A stretch of 64,000 nt of DNA from Tetradesmus obliquus (Eukaryota > Chlorophyta > Chlorophyceae > Sphaeropleales > Scenedesmaceae): contig CP126203.1 of NCBI GenBank assembly GCA_030272155.1, forward strand, positions 3,658,001 to 3,722,000, in the 5' to 3' direction. The translations under genes and the position numbers were made by a program. The notes beneath the pieces were generated by a model, which saw nothing but the letters and a program-made list of their open reading frames with translations, was not told where the DNA came from and made no database searches. Positions 24,153 through 33,494 of this stretch are shown here, piece by piece; position 1 is the first letter of the stretch, and each line of letters starts with the position of its first letter.

Positions 24153-25165
24153 AGCAAAGCATGTGCAAGCGCAGTCCACAGCACCAGTAGTGCTTGATGC
24201 TGCGCCTGCTGCTGCTGATGCTGCTGCTGTAGCAGACACTGCTGCGCTGTACATTTCGCTCCCAGCAGGGCGCATGCGCTGCAGCTGCTCTATGCTGATC
24301 TCGTGTCAGCGCTGCAAACGCCGCACCTGTCACAAAACCCTTCTCTCCAACCAGCGCAGCGCAGACATAACAGTCGCGCCCTGAGCCGCAGCCCAGGTCC
24401 AAAACCCTAAGCCCTGAGCCCTTAAGCCCTGCAGGAAAGGGCGAGCCGCAGCCGTAGTACTTCTGCACAATCTCCTGCGGCAGCTGCCGCAGTAGGGCTA
24501 GCACGTCTGCTGGAGGTGGCTTTGCTGTGCAGCATGCTGAGGTTTTGAGGTCGCTGCTGGCTTGGAGCGTCTGTGGGGTGTTGCGGAGAAAAGTGAAGGT
24601 GTTTCGTGCGGTTTTGGTGTGGTGGGTTTGGGGGGTGCGGGTGACAGCGGCGGACAGCAGGCAGGGCAGGGCAGGCAGCAGATGGTGTGGATGGCTGTGC
24701 TGGGTTGTGGTCAAGGCAGGATGCAGATGTGTGCTGCTGACAAGACTGGCTGAAATGTGCAGAACATATCATTAAATGCAACATATGGCTGTAGGTGGGT
24801 GCAGCAGCTACTACATGCAGCGTATGGCAGCTGCTGTGGCTCAACTTTTGCAGCTCTCTGCACTGCCAGCTGTCAGTGGGCCTGAAGGGTGACGTGCATC
24901 CCTCTGCTGTGCTGCAGGGTTCTACACGACTAAGATCGAAGCTCGAGGCGTAGGTCAGCTGCGATGCAAGCCTCCGGTGCCGGCATGCTGCACACGACCA
25001 GGTGCTGCTGGCTACTGCTGCTCTTGCTGCTGCTCTCGGCAGTCAGGCCTGACGCCTGATCAACGCGCAAGATATGCTTTTGCTCACCTCCCCGTAGTAT
25101 TTTGAAACACTGGCTCGCACAGCATCGGCCTCGCCCAGCTGAACGCCTGTGGTGACTTGAGACAT
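21362..25165 (-). CDS. arsM: Arsenite S-adenosylmethionine methyltransferase with a Cys-Cys repeat tail
   Basis: Exons 25165-25088, 24570-24327, 24008-23908, 23731-23578, 22943-22724 and 22271-21362 join in phase to 568 aa. The product should methylate As(III) using SAM. Seen: YYGE then SSDLKTSACC (Cys39/40), QKYYGCGSPFP (Cys67), SAM motif VLDLGCGSGRDCYV, GLDMTPAQLQVAQRH, LIISNCVINLSADK (Cys164) and LLGECLGGAL (Cys214). Spacings of 28 and 50 residues match those of the conserved cysteines (44, 72, 174, 224) in the algal enzyme from Cyanidioschyzon. The last exon continues through LPGCEASYALDATHSFQKG into a tail of about 210 residues with 13 Cys-Cys pairs, mostly SSCCAPKAAP units, ending GGCCAGRKCC. 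Other ArsM proteins usually end in one or two such pairs. Introns carry echoes of exons 3, 4, 5 and 6. An earlier in-frame Met exists at 25258. Confidence 0.93.
22322..22400 (-). repeat. Echo of the start of ArsM exon 6
   Basis: Copy of 22207-22271 (LFKLPGQLEPLPEE plus YGQT), including the AG acceptor side, in the intron upstream. It encodes LFKLPGQLEPLPEENYGQTA with few changes. Confidence 0.85.
22588..22660 (-). repeat. Echo of the donor edge of ArsM exon 5
   Basis: Copy of the final 65 bp of exon 5 (22724-22790), including the CAG/GTGGGG-type junction. The encoded SLLGEAAFYSITFR is unchanged. Confidence 0.85.
23000..23205 (-). repeat. Two echoes of the start of ArsM exon 5
   Basis: About 23005-23072 and 23145-23205 repeat the region 22875-22943 (RRLPENARSHEVLLGE) with intron flank; the unit spacing is about 140 bp. 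Copies read RRLPAEAHSHGVLLGE and RRLPAEARAHEVLLGE. Confidence 0.8.
23452..23524 (-). repeat. Echo of the donor edge of ArsM exon 4
   Basis: Encodes SADKAAVLREAYAALADGG then EVYFSG and a junction, against EVFFSG in exon 4 (23578-23650). Preceded by TCTGGTCAG, a possible acceptor. Confidence 0.85.
24019..24151 (-). repeat. CTG tracts and echo around ArsM exon 3 acceptor
   Basis: Two CAG tracts (24019-24058 and 24120-24151, CTG on the sense strand) flank a short copy of the exon 3 start (24075-24108). Confidence 0.85.
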
Positions 25166-25551
25166 CTCCGCGATTTCCTTGAGCACAGGAGGTAGACTGT
25201 GATGACGAACAAATTTACAAGCAAGATAATTCTTAGGGAGCTTGGACGTATCCCACACTATGTGTAAGCCGCAAATGCATGTGGTTTAGTAATCAGGCAA
25301 TAACAGCACAACAACGGTTACAAGCCTCACTGCCGTTCCAAAAACACAGCAAAATGTACCTGAACTTGCACGATGCACACTGGTACCACATAGCTGCTCG
25401 CTGCAGGGCAAGTGCAGCATTGTACTGCCTGCAGGCTGCAACAGCCAGCCTGACCACTTATATCCCTGCAGACCCATCCATCCCATCTCAGCCGTACGGC
25501 TGTGACCAAGTTACTTATACTAGACAGAAATAAACAACAGCTGCTCAACAA

Positions 25552-26414
25552 CTACCAGACTGCTGGCTGCATGCTGGCATCAGGTGATGGGGTAGGCACA
25601 AGCGCCAGCTTGCTGCTGCTGCCATGCCTCTTTGGCGAGCCACTGTGGCTCCTTGCACTGCCGCTGCTGCCAGCAGCAGCAGCAGCAGCAGGCCGCAGCA
25701 GTGCGCTGCCTGCAGCCCGGCGCCTGTTGGGAGACTCCCCGCCGGCGGCTGCGCCTGCTGCTGCTGTTGCTGCAGGGGGTGCTGCAGGAGGTGTTGCTGC
25801 TGCAGGGTCATCCTCAACCTTGAGCCCTGCAGCTGCTGCTGCCTTTGCTTCCCTGCCTGCAATAGTGCTATTCCTCATCCTTTCACTGCCAGCAGCAGCT
25901 GCGGCAGTGCCTGCTGCTGCTGCTGGCTCCGCAGCCACTGGTGTTGCAGGCCTCTCAGGCTGCTGCTCAGCTTGCTGCTGCCCCTGCTGCTGCTGCTGCT
26001 GAGTCCCCACAGCACCAGGTGATGGGCTGCTGCTGATGGTGTCAGTGCCCAGCAAGCTCGGTCCTACAGCAGCAGCAGCAGCAGCACCAGCAGCAGCCGT
26101 CACAGGCCTCAACCCCACTGCCGACTAAAGGCACGGCGACACCGATGCTGGCGCTGATTGTAAAAGGACGAATCTACACGGCTCCTGGGTTGATTGTATT
26201 GCTGGTCTTGCTGGTGGCACTAGAGCTAGCTGGAGGGGCAGCAGCAGCTGCTGCTGGTCAGGGTAGAGTGGTGCGGTGTGTTGCTGCCTCACCAGTGCTT
26301 GCTGCTGCCCCCTCAACGTGTGCTGCTGCTGCTGCTGGTCGTGCTGCTGCTGGTGCTAGCTCCGGTGATGTGGGGGAGCTGCCCCACTCCTGCACAAACT
26401 CTTTATCAACTGCT

Positions 26415-26447
<33 letters not shown>

Positions 26448-29058
26448 ACTGCACTGCTGCTGCTGCCAATGGGTTTCTCTCCACCCTGCTGCTGCTGCTG
26501 GCCGCGCTGGGTGTGGTGTGGTGTGAGTGCTGCTGCTGCTGAGGACAGGCCCTGCAGTCCTGCTGCCTGAGCAAAGTCATCTAAGAACCAGAGGCTGGCT
26601 TGCACATAGCCTGCACCACCAGACAAGTAGGACGCGTACCTGCAGCAAGCGGGTGCAAATCGAAGGGTGCAGAAACAGCAGCAGCAGCAGCAGCAGCAGC
26701 GGCAGCGGCGGCGGCGGCAATGCTGAGAATCATCACACTGCCGGTGAGCCAGCCCCGGATATGCAGGGAGAACGGCTCGACAAACTGTTGATGGATTTGA
26801 CTGCCTTGCTTTGAGCACTCACAGGCCGCCAGAAGCGCTTTGAACCGCCGTTACCTTTCATCTGTCTGCAACTGCTCCAAACAACATTCAAATGGGAACA
26901 TTCAAATGGAAACTTTGCAAGGGAGCCAACGAGAGGCTCTTTGAAAGGAAAGGGTTGCATTCTTACCGCAGCGCCTCAACAACCCAGCAACAACTCATCA
27001 ACAAACAACCCACCTGTTGACCAGAGGCTCCTCAAACGTGTGCAGCTTTGACAGCACCTGCCCGCTCACAGGCCGCCAGAACCTCTTTGCAGCCCACTCC
27101 CAGGCAGGGTTCCACATCAGCAGCTCAAACAGGCTCATCTCTTGGTGGTGGGCCGTTATAACGTCATCTGATCCCGGAATAACGTTAGTAACGCCCGCCG
27201 GCCGGCCGAAGGTGAGTGTGATGGTGGCGGGGGCCGGCAGCGGGAACCACCAGGTGGGGGGCAGCAGCTTGTAGGAGATGTTGAGGTTTAGCAGGATGAC
27301 GGCCCTGCAGGGTTTAGGTGCAAGAAAATCGGGGTTCAGGGGAGGCGATGATCAGCATATGGCGAAAAAGGGCTGTTAGGGACATGCTGCGGCTGCGGCA
27401 GTGTGCACTAGTGTGCATGCGATACCAATTGCAACACTCAGTTATAAGGCTACAGGATGATGCCAATTGATGTATTTCGCAGCATTTATTATTTGGTCGA
27501 AAGCCGGGCCTCACTTCTCAGGCGTGCTGGTGATCTCCAGCACCTCTGGCTTGAACTTTGCCAGCAGCTGCACAAACTCCATTGTCCCTAACCAATGCGT
27601 GAAACACTGTGTTACAGCTGTCTACAACCTCAATTATCAGGTGTGCTGGTTACATACAGCAAATCTGGCTTGAAGCTCGCCAGCAGCTGCATGTGATGAC
27701 TTACGTTGCAGCAAGATAGCACCTTGAGAGTCAGGTGCAAACGCTGTCATTGCACTCACTTGTTAGGTGTGCTGGTGATCTCCAGCACCTCTGGCTTGAA
27801 CTTGGCCAGGAGCTGCAGCCCCCGCAGCAGCTGCACAAACTGCTCCTGGCCTGACAGTGCCAGCGCTCCCTCGTTGAAGCTCACAGCCACATCAGGGGCG
27901 TAGTACTGCTGGCACGCCTGCTGCTGCAGCCTGGCAGGGTGGAATTGTGTGGTGTGACAAGCCACGTGGCAGCAAAGGCGGCGGTGTGAGTGGCGCGTGC
28001 GCATTCTGAGCGCCAAATCAATACAAGTGCGGTGTGTTTTGCTGTAGTGGTGCATGTGTGGAGTAGCAGCACAAACTGCACAAGCTGCTCCTGGCCTGCC
28101 AGTGCCAGTGCGGCCTTGTTGCGGCTCACAGCCACATCGGGAGCGATGTACTGCTGGCAGGCCTGCTGCTGCAGCCTGAAGCGACAAGTTGACAGCACAG
28201 CTGTTGTGGCAGAGGCAAAAGCGCAGTGTGCACCTGGGATTTACTCTATGAGATGGTGCTCACAGCCGCATCGGGAGCATAGTACTGCTGGCTGGCCTGC
28301 TGCTGCAGCCTGGCGAGGGTTAAGCAGCATGCATAACAGGCATGCAGCAAAGGTGGAAGAGCGTCAACAAGGCAGTTGCATGGCCGCAAGCTTAATCTGT
28401 GCAGTGCAATCGACGAGTATATGGTACGGCAGCAGCATGCAGAGTGCAGTGTGGTTGGTGCGACAGCTGCTGCTTGGCAGGTAACCATGTGTTATTTCTG
28501 TAACTGCTCTGCAAGGGGATAGGGAAATCACAACGCAGGATCCTGCTGTTGTTTTGTCTTTGCTGGGGGAGCTGCTATGATGCAGAAGGCAGGTGCCCAC
28601 CTGGCATCTCCATGGAAGAGGTTGTACAGCAGCATGCGCAGCGTGTCCTCAGTGAAGGTGGCGTTGCCTGCAGCAGCAGCGGCAGCAGCGGCAGCAGCAG
28701 CAGCAGCGGCAGTGGCGATGGCGGCATTCCCTGCGTCAGCGCGCGCGGTACAGCTGGTGCGCATTGCAGACTGCGTGGCTGGACAGGGTAGCGTAGTCGG
28801 GGCACGCTGGCGCAGCTGCGTGCACTCAACTGCACCGAAGCCACAACCATGTGGCACCTGCGGCGTTGTTGCCTGCAATGCTTCTCCGAGGTGGTTTGCA
28901 TTTTACTCGGCAGTAGCTTTGGTAGAGCGCTTACCTTGCTGGCCAGGAGCAGCAGCAGCAGCACCTGCAGCAGGCCCGGCAGCAGCAGCTGCAGCGGTCT
29001 GCAGCACTGCACTTGCCGCCTCCAGTGGCTTGGTGATCAGGCTGGCCAGGGAGTCCAT
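25552..29058 (-). CDS. NTF2/SnoaL-like fold protein with Ala/Ser-rich tail
   Basis: Exons 29058-28935, 28730-28601, 27930-27760, 27304-27014, 26639-26293 and 26063-25552 join in phase to 524 aa. The central part resembles SnoaL/NTF2-like (DUF2358-type) domains: DTLRMLLYNLFHGDARLQQQ, CQQYYAPDVAVSFNEGALAL, KFKPEVLEITSTPNK, AVILLNLNISYKLLPPTWWF then LPAPATITLTFG, and TAHHQEMSLFELLMWNP. These are a cone-shaped small-molecule-binding fold; the substrate is unknown. The C-terminal 250 residues are low-complexity Gln/Ala/Ser/Pro. An extra upstream exon is possible: 29453-29352 (LIRTETLETPSTNLTAAFV) has good splice sites and would join in phase with a 5' extended first exon (acceptor just before 29080), giving a longer and perhaps organelle-targeting N-terminus, but I found no start codon for it. 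Introns around exon 3 hold five echoes. Confidence 0.75.
27520..27690 (-). repeat. Two echoes of the donor edge of NTF2-like exon 3
   Basis: 27525-27580 and 27638-27692 copy 27765-27815 (KFKPEVLEITSTPN). The nearer one is more diverged. Confidence 0.8.
28080..28312 (-). repeat. Two echoes of the acceptor edge of NTF2-like exon 3
   Basis: 28080-28176 encodes RLQQQACQQYIAPDVAVS then RNKAALALAGQEQLVQF; 28258-28312 encodes RLQQQASQQYYAPDAAVS. Both match the exon start at 27930 and keep an AG acceptor. Confidence 0.85.
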
Positions 29059-29782
29059 GCTGCTGCTGCTGCTGCTGTTTCTGCTGTCGTGCTTTCAGGC
29101 GTGAGCGTGTGCCTCGAAGATGCTGTTGTGCTGTGCTCCTTAGTGGCCTCCTGTGGTGGGAGGAGAAGACAGCACATCAGCAGCTACCAACCGATTTTGA
29201 CAGCAGCTGCTTGCCTTTTGTACATGCAGGTGCCCAGAGGACTCTGGCAGTTGAATGCAGCTGTTTGCTGTTGCAGTGCTGCTGCTGCATGCTTCACAGC
29301 AGCAGTAGCAGGCAGCAGCAGCAGCACAGCTCAGTGTAAAGCGATTCTCACCGGTGGTCAGCGGCTTGGGTGACCCTCGAGTTTGTCTCAGATGAAACGA
29401 AGGCCGCAGTCAGGTTGGTGCTGGGCGTTTCGAGGGTTTCCGTGCGGATGAGCCTGCAAAAGCGCAAGCAGAGAGATTCGTTGAAGGGCAGTGCAGCTCC
29501 AGGGATCGGCATCACATGACGAACGTGCACAGCATCCATGCACGGACAATTAGGGTTTGGATGACAAACAACTTTGGAGACTTTAGAAGCGAGTGCATCA
29601 TACGTAACTCGCGACGTCCAAATTCCACTCCACACTGAGATTTCTGCACGATCTTTCTAAGGTTTCGAACCTGCCTGCTAACGTCGCCCTTTGAACGAGT
29701 ACGCCAGCAGCAGCTTCAAGTCTGTCGAAACGACCGCTAGCCTTCTAACGTCGCCCTGCCAGCAGCACCATCACCAGGCAGC
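29059..29782. promoter_or_regulatory. Divergent intergenic region between NTF2-like and 29783 genes
   Basis: Head-to-head arrangement with about 725 bp between start codons; must hold both promoters. Contains a possible extra minus-strand exon (29453-29352). No clear TATA element seen. A short repeat (ACGTCGCCCT) occurs twice at about 29682 and 29748. Confidence 0.4.
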
Positions 29783-32017
29783 ATGGCTGCAATCGCCACA
29801 ACAATCGTCAGCGACGAGCAAGTCCGACTGTTCCTGCACACCCTGCTGGGAGGCAGCACCTCAGCAGTAGCAAGCGCAACAGCAGCACCGGAGCAGGCAC
29901 CTGCAGGCTCAGCTGCACATTCAGACCCCACCACTACACCAGCAGCAGCAGCTAGCCCTTGGGTAGCAGGTACAGCAGCAGCAGCAACTCCCACTGAGAT
30001 TGCTGCAGCGCCAGTGGTGCCGCTGCGGCCGCACCCGCGCATTGATGCGGTGCATCCACTGGGTAAGGCTCGCAGTGCTGCTGCTGATGCTGAACAAGTT
30101 GCCAACATGACAAAACATGTGACGCCAGAGTGACAAATAGGATTTGTTCTGCTGCTGGTCAGGTGAGGCTCACAGTGCTGAGGAGCTGGAGCATGCGCTG
30201 AAGCTGTACAGGCAGCTGGTGGAAGGTGAGGGTTGCAGCACTTGCAATGACGTGCGAAAGATTTAGTTTCAAAGTTAGAGTGCCAATGCGTGTTGCAAGG
30301 TTGCTGGGGGCCAGCTCCAGCTGCAGGCGGTGCCTGGTGCTGCTGCTTGCACAGCGGCTGCTGCCGCCCACCACTGAATCACTTGTTGAGTTGCTGCTGC
30401 CTTCTAATCTGGTGGCCAGCCAAACTGCCGCCGCCACCACCGCTGCTGCTGCTGCTGCTGTTGCTGCCGTCCTCTGCCGTACCACCATGCACAGACGTCC
30501 GCCTAGACATCTCAGACGTGCTTGTTGGTCCTGACAAGGCACTTGTGACAGGCCACCAAGTCGTGAGCAGCCGCGTGGCAGCAGCGCTGGCAGCAGCAGC
30601 AGGCCGCCTGCTGGGGCTGCTGCCACCCAACATGAGCCATGCAGCGGGGGAGCTGCTGCCGGGGTTTACTGAGGCACGCGTGGCGACAACCATACAGCTG
30701 CGCTTCGGCAAGAATGACGCAGGTGAGCGGTTAAGGGAGCAGCTGTGGCTGTAGCTATGTACGTGTAAGTGTAATGTAAAGTGCTCGAGTGCGGTCATTT
30801 TACTGCTGAGTGGGTGCCTGGCTGAGGGTGCTGAGAGTCGTGGTCCATGCGGCCATGCACACATGTGAATTGATACCTAATGCATCGTTGCAACAGCGCC
30901 TGTTGTGCCAGACACCAGCTGTTCACACCTCAATCTTCATCTGCTGCATGTTTCTCACTGCTTCTGCAGGTGATCCGGTGGTGACCCAAATGGCCATTAA
31001 CTTCAACCTTCTGTCAGCACTGCTGCTGCTGCTGCTGCTGCTGCTCATAATTACCGTGTTGGTAACAATACAATACATCACACAACACACTTTTGGGACT
31101 GAACCCGACCCAGGCACTAGCCCAGCGAGCCGCTCTTCCGCTCATGGGGGATAGTGGTAATTGTACCCAGTCTTTCCTTCGTTGTTTGGGCGATCGAAAC
31201 CACCCGCGCAAGTCCGTCAATTCCATTCACTTTTTATCCCCAGCCACGGGCCATGGTCGCAACCAGCTGCTGTGTATCACCCCCAAGCCGCCCCTGCAGG
31301 CGACCCCGTGGTGACCCAGATGGCCATAAACTTCAACCTGCTGAGCGCGCTGCTGTCGCACCCGCCTACCCTGCTGCGTCTGGTACATTGCTACTGCCTG
31401 TTGTTGCCGCAGCAGGCGCCCCCGTGGTGACCCAGATTGCGATCAACTTCAACCTGATGTCATTGCTGCTGCCACACCTGCCCACCATGCCGCTGCTCAT
31501 GTCAAAACCCTGCTGCTGCATACTTGTCACCCCCCCTGCAGGCGCCCCCATGGTGACTTCAGAGGCCATCAACTTCAACCTGCTTCTAGAAGCAGATCTG
31601 CTGCCCATAATCGTGTTCATGTCGAGCAGTAGCAACTGACCTGCTGTTGCTGTGTCTCGTACTCTTGACACCGCCGCTGCAGGTGACCCTGTGGTGACCC
31701 AGATGGCCATCAACTTCAACCTGCTGTCAGCGCTGCTGCCACATCTCGCGCTGCACCCCTGGCAGCAGCAGGCGCTGCAGCAGCTGCAGCAGCCGCTGCT
31801 GAATGCATTTGTCAGTGCGGGATCACTGGCAGCAGTAGCAGAGGATGTGGGGACCAGCCTGGGGGCGAGTTGGAGGGCAGGTGCTGCTGTGCTGCAGGCG
31901 ACGGTTGGGAAGGTGTTCTCAGAGGTGTGGGGGCGCATGGCGGCGGCAGGGGAGTCGGCGGCGGCTGCGGCGGTGGAGCGGGTGGGGAGTGGCGACCTGA
32001 ATGGGGCACATGGATAG
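29783..32017 (+). CDS. Unrecognised protein with a repeated final-exon start
   Basis: Exons 29783-30062, 30163-30225, 30495-30722 and 31683-32017 join in phase to 301 aa. N-terminus MAAIATTIVSDEQVRLFLHT is followed by an Ala/Pro/Thr-rich linker, a short helix EELEHALKLYRQLVE, then DVRLDISDVLVGPDKALVTG, GELLPGFTEARVATTIQLRF and GDPVVTQMAINFNLLSALLP, and an Ala-rich helical end. The alternation of beta-like strands recalls an NTF2-like fold, as in the divergent neighbour, but I cannot confirm this. The start of the last exon exists in five tandem versions (acceptors at 30970, 31300, 31416, 31542 and 31683). The last is used here because only it runs on into a long frame; others could be alternative exons. 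A second copy of the 3' coding end lies at 32065-32130. Confidence 0.7.
30970..31682 (+). repeat. Four echoes of the start of the last exon (29783 gene)
   Basis: Each begins after an AG acceptor and encodes a version of GDPVVTQMAINFNLLSALL: DPVVTQMAINFNLLSALL, DPVVTQMAINFNLLSALL, APVVTQIAINFNLMSLLL and APMVTSEAINFNLLLEAD. Decreasing similarity to the final exon suggests different ages. Confidence 0.9.
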
Positions 32018-33275
32018 TGCATGGGCAGCAGCTTGTGCGAGCTTTTGCTGAAGTGAAGGCGCATGGGGCAGGGGAGTCGGCGGCTGCTGCGGCTGCGGTG
32101 GAGCGCGTGGGCAGTGGAGAGCTGAACGGTGGCACCGCTAGTGGCTTGTATGAGTCAGCATGTGTTGGAGTGTTGATCTAGCTTGGCAGTGTGCTGCAAC
32201 CTCTTTCTGAGTCAATGGGGCGGTGGAAGGGGTGGCGGATGGGGGGTCGGCTAGCGATTTTGAGATTGTGGCAGCTGCTACTGAGAAGGCAGTACTGGCC
32301 AGTAGCTGCCACTGCAGCAACGGATCTGTGTGACTGCACCTGTCAGGTGTGGGGCAAACTCTGGTGGCAGTATCAACAGCATCATGCTGCAGGCTGCTGA
32401 TACTGTTTTGGCGCTGCCAGCACAGTGTGCCTGCACAGCTTGGAATGCGTGACAACAGGCGCGTCACGGTGATTGTTTGGCTGCTTGATGCAGTGTGAAG
32501 TGTCCACCTGCATATGCATGCTGCACCTACAGCTGGGGTTGTACAGTTGCAGTATGCATATAAGCATATTACTGTACAGCTACTGCGGAGCTGCCCGTGC
32601 TGCATGCCAGCTGTGAGGTACAGGTAGCTGTAGCCCTGCGCAGATCTGGATGCACAGCAGCCAAGGCGATAGCGTCATCTCGCAAGAACCCAGTTGAGTT
32701 GATCTTGGCCTAGGCAGTGCGGCCTACTTAGGCTTAACGCTGACCTCACCCTGCACCATCAAGTCACCAAACAAGCCATGATTGCGGGATAACATCTCAT
32801 TACATGCTCCACTCAACCGAGGAGTGGGAACCCCATTCAGGAGCAAACAAGAGGCCAAGGGCTATGGGACTCTTTGCAATGATCAGTTATACGTGTAAAC
32901 AACACCGCACGCCTGTACACAGCGCAGCTACACCAGTGTACCACTGCACAAACTTGCAGGACACCACTACACGCCAGTACCTAAAACCAGCCACGTCAGC
33001 AACATATCACTATGGGTCACTGTCATTGTTGCAGTAATAAGCAGAATCACAGCATGATGACAGTGACGTCAGCAGCAGGTGGTGGCCAGATACTCCACAG
33101 CCATTTCAACATCACAGTTGCACTCTTGCAGCAGTCTTTGCACAGCAACTGTGTGATTGGATTGAACTCAGCAGCAGGTGGTGGCCAGGTGTTCCACTGC
33201 CAGTTCCACATCACAGATGCACTCTCGCACCACTGTAATGATAAATAATGTTACTGACGAGCAAAATGCACCCTG
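32018..33275. other. Stretch without a supported gene; echoes and a LINE scrap
   Basis: Holds a copy of the 3' end of the 29783 gene (32065-32130), a short LINE tail (about 32797-32852, minus) and, at 33066-33222, two copies of the UBA exon end. No independent gene seen. Confidence 0.5.
32797..32852 (-). mobile_element. Very short 5'-truncated LINE tail
   Basis: On the minus strand GCTCCTGAATGGGGTTCCCA is followed by CTCCTCGGTTGAGTGGAGCA and TGTAATGAG. This matches the 3' end of the larger copy at 54500-54734, which fixes its orientation. Only about 55 bp remain. Confidence 0.7.
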
Positions 33276-33449
33276 TCAGCAACAGGTGGTGGCCAGATAT
33301 TCAACTGCCATCTCAACATCACAGTTGCACTCCTGCAGCGCATCTACTGCTTTGCCCCTGCTGTAGCCCATCTCCAGCAGCTGAGCAACGCCAGCTTCAA
33401 GCGCTGCCTGCATCATCTCGCCTGCAGCAGCAGCAGCAGCAGTAGCAGT

Positions 33450-33494
<45 letters not shown>

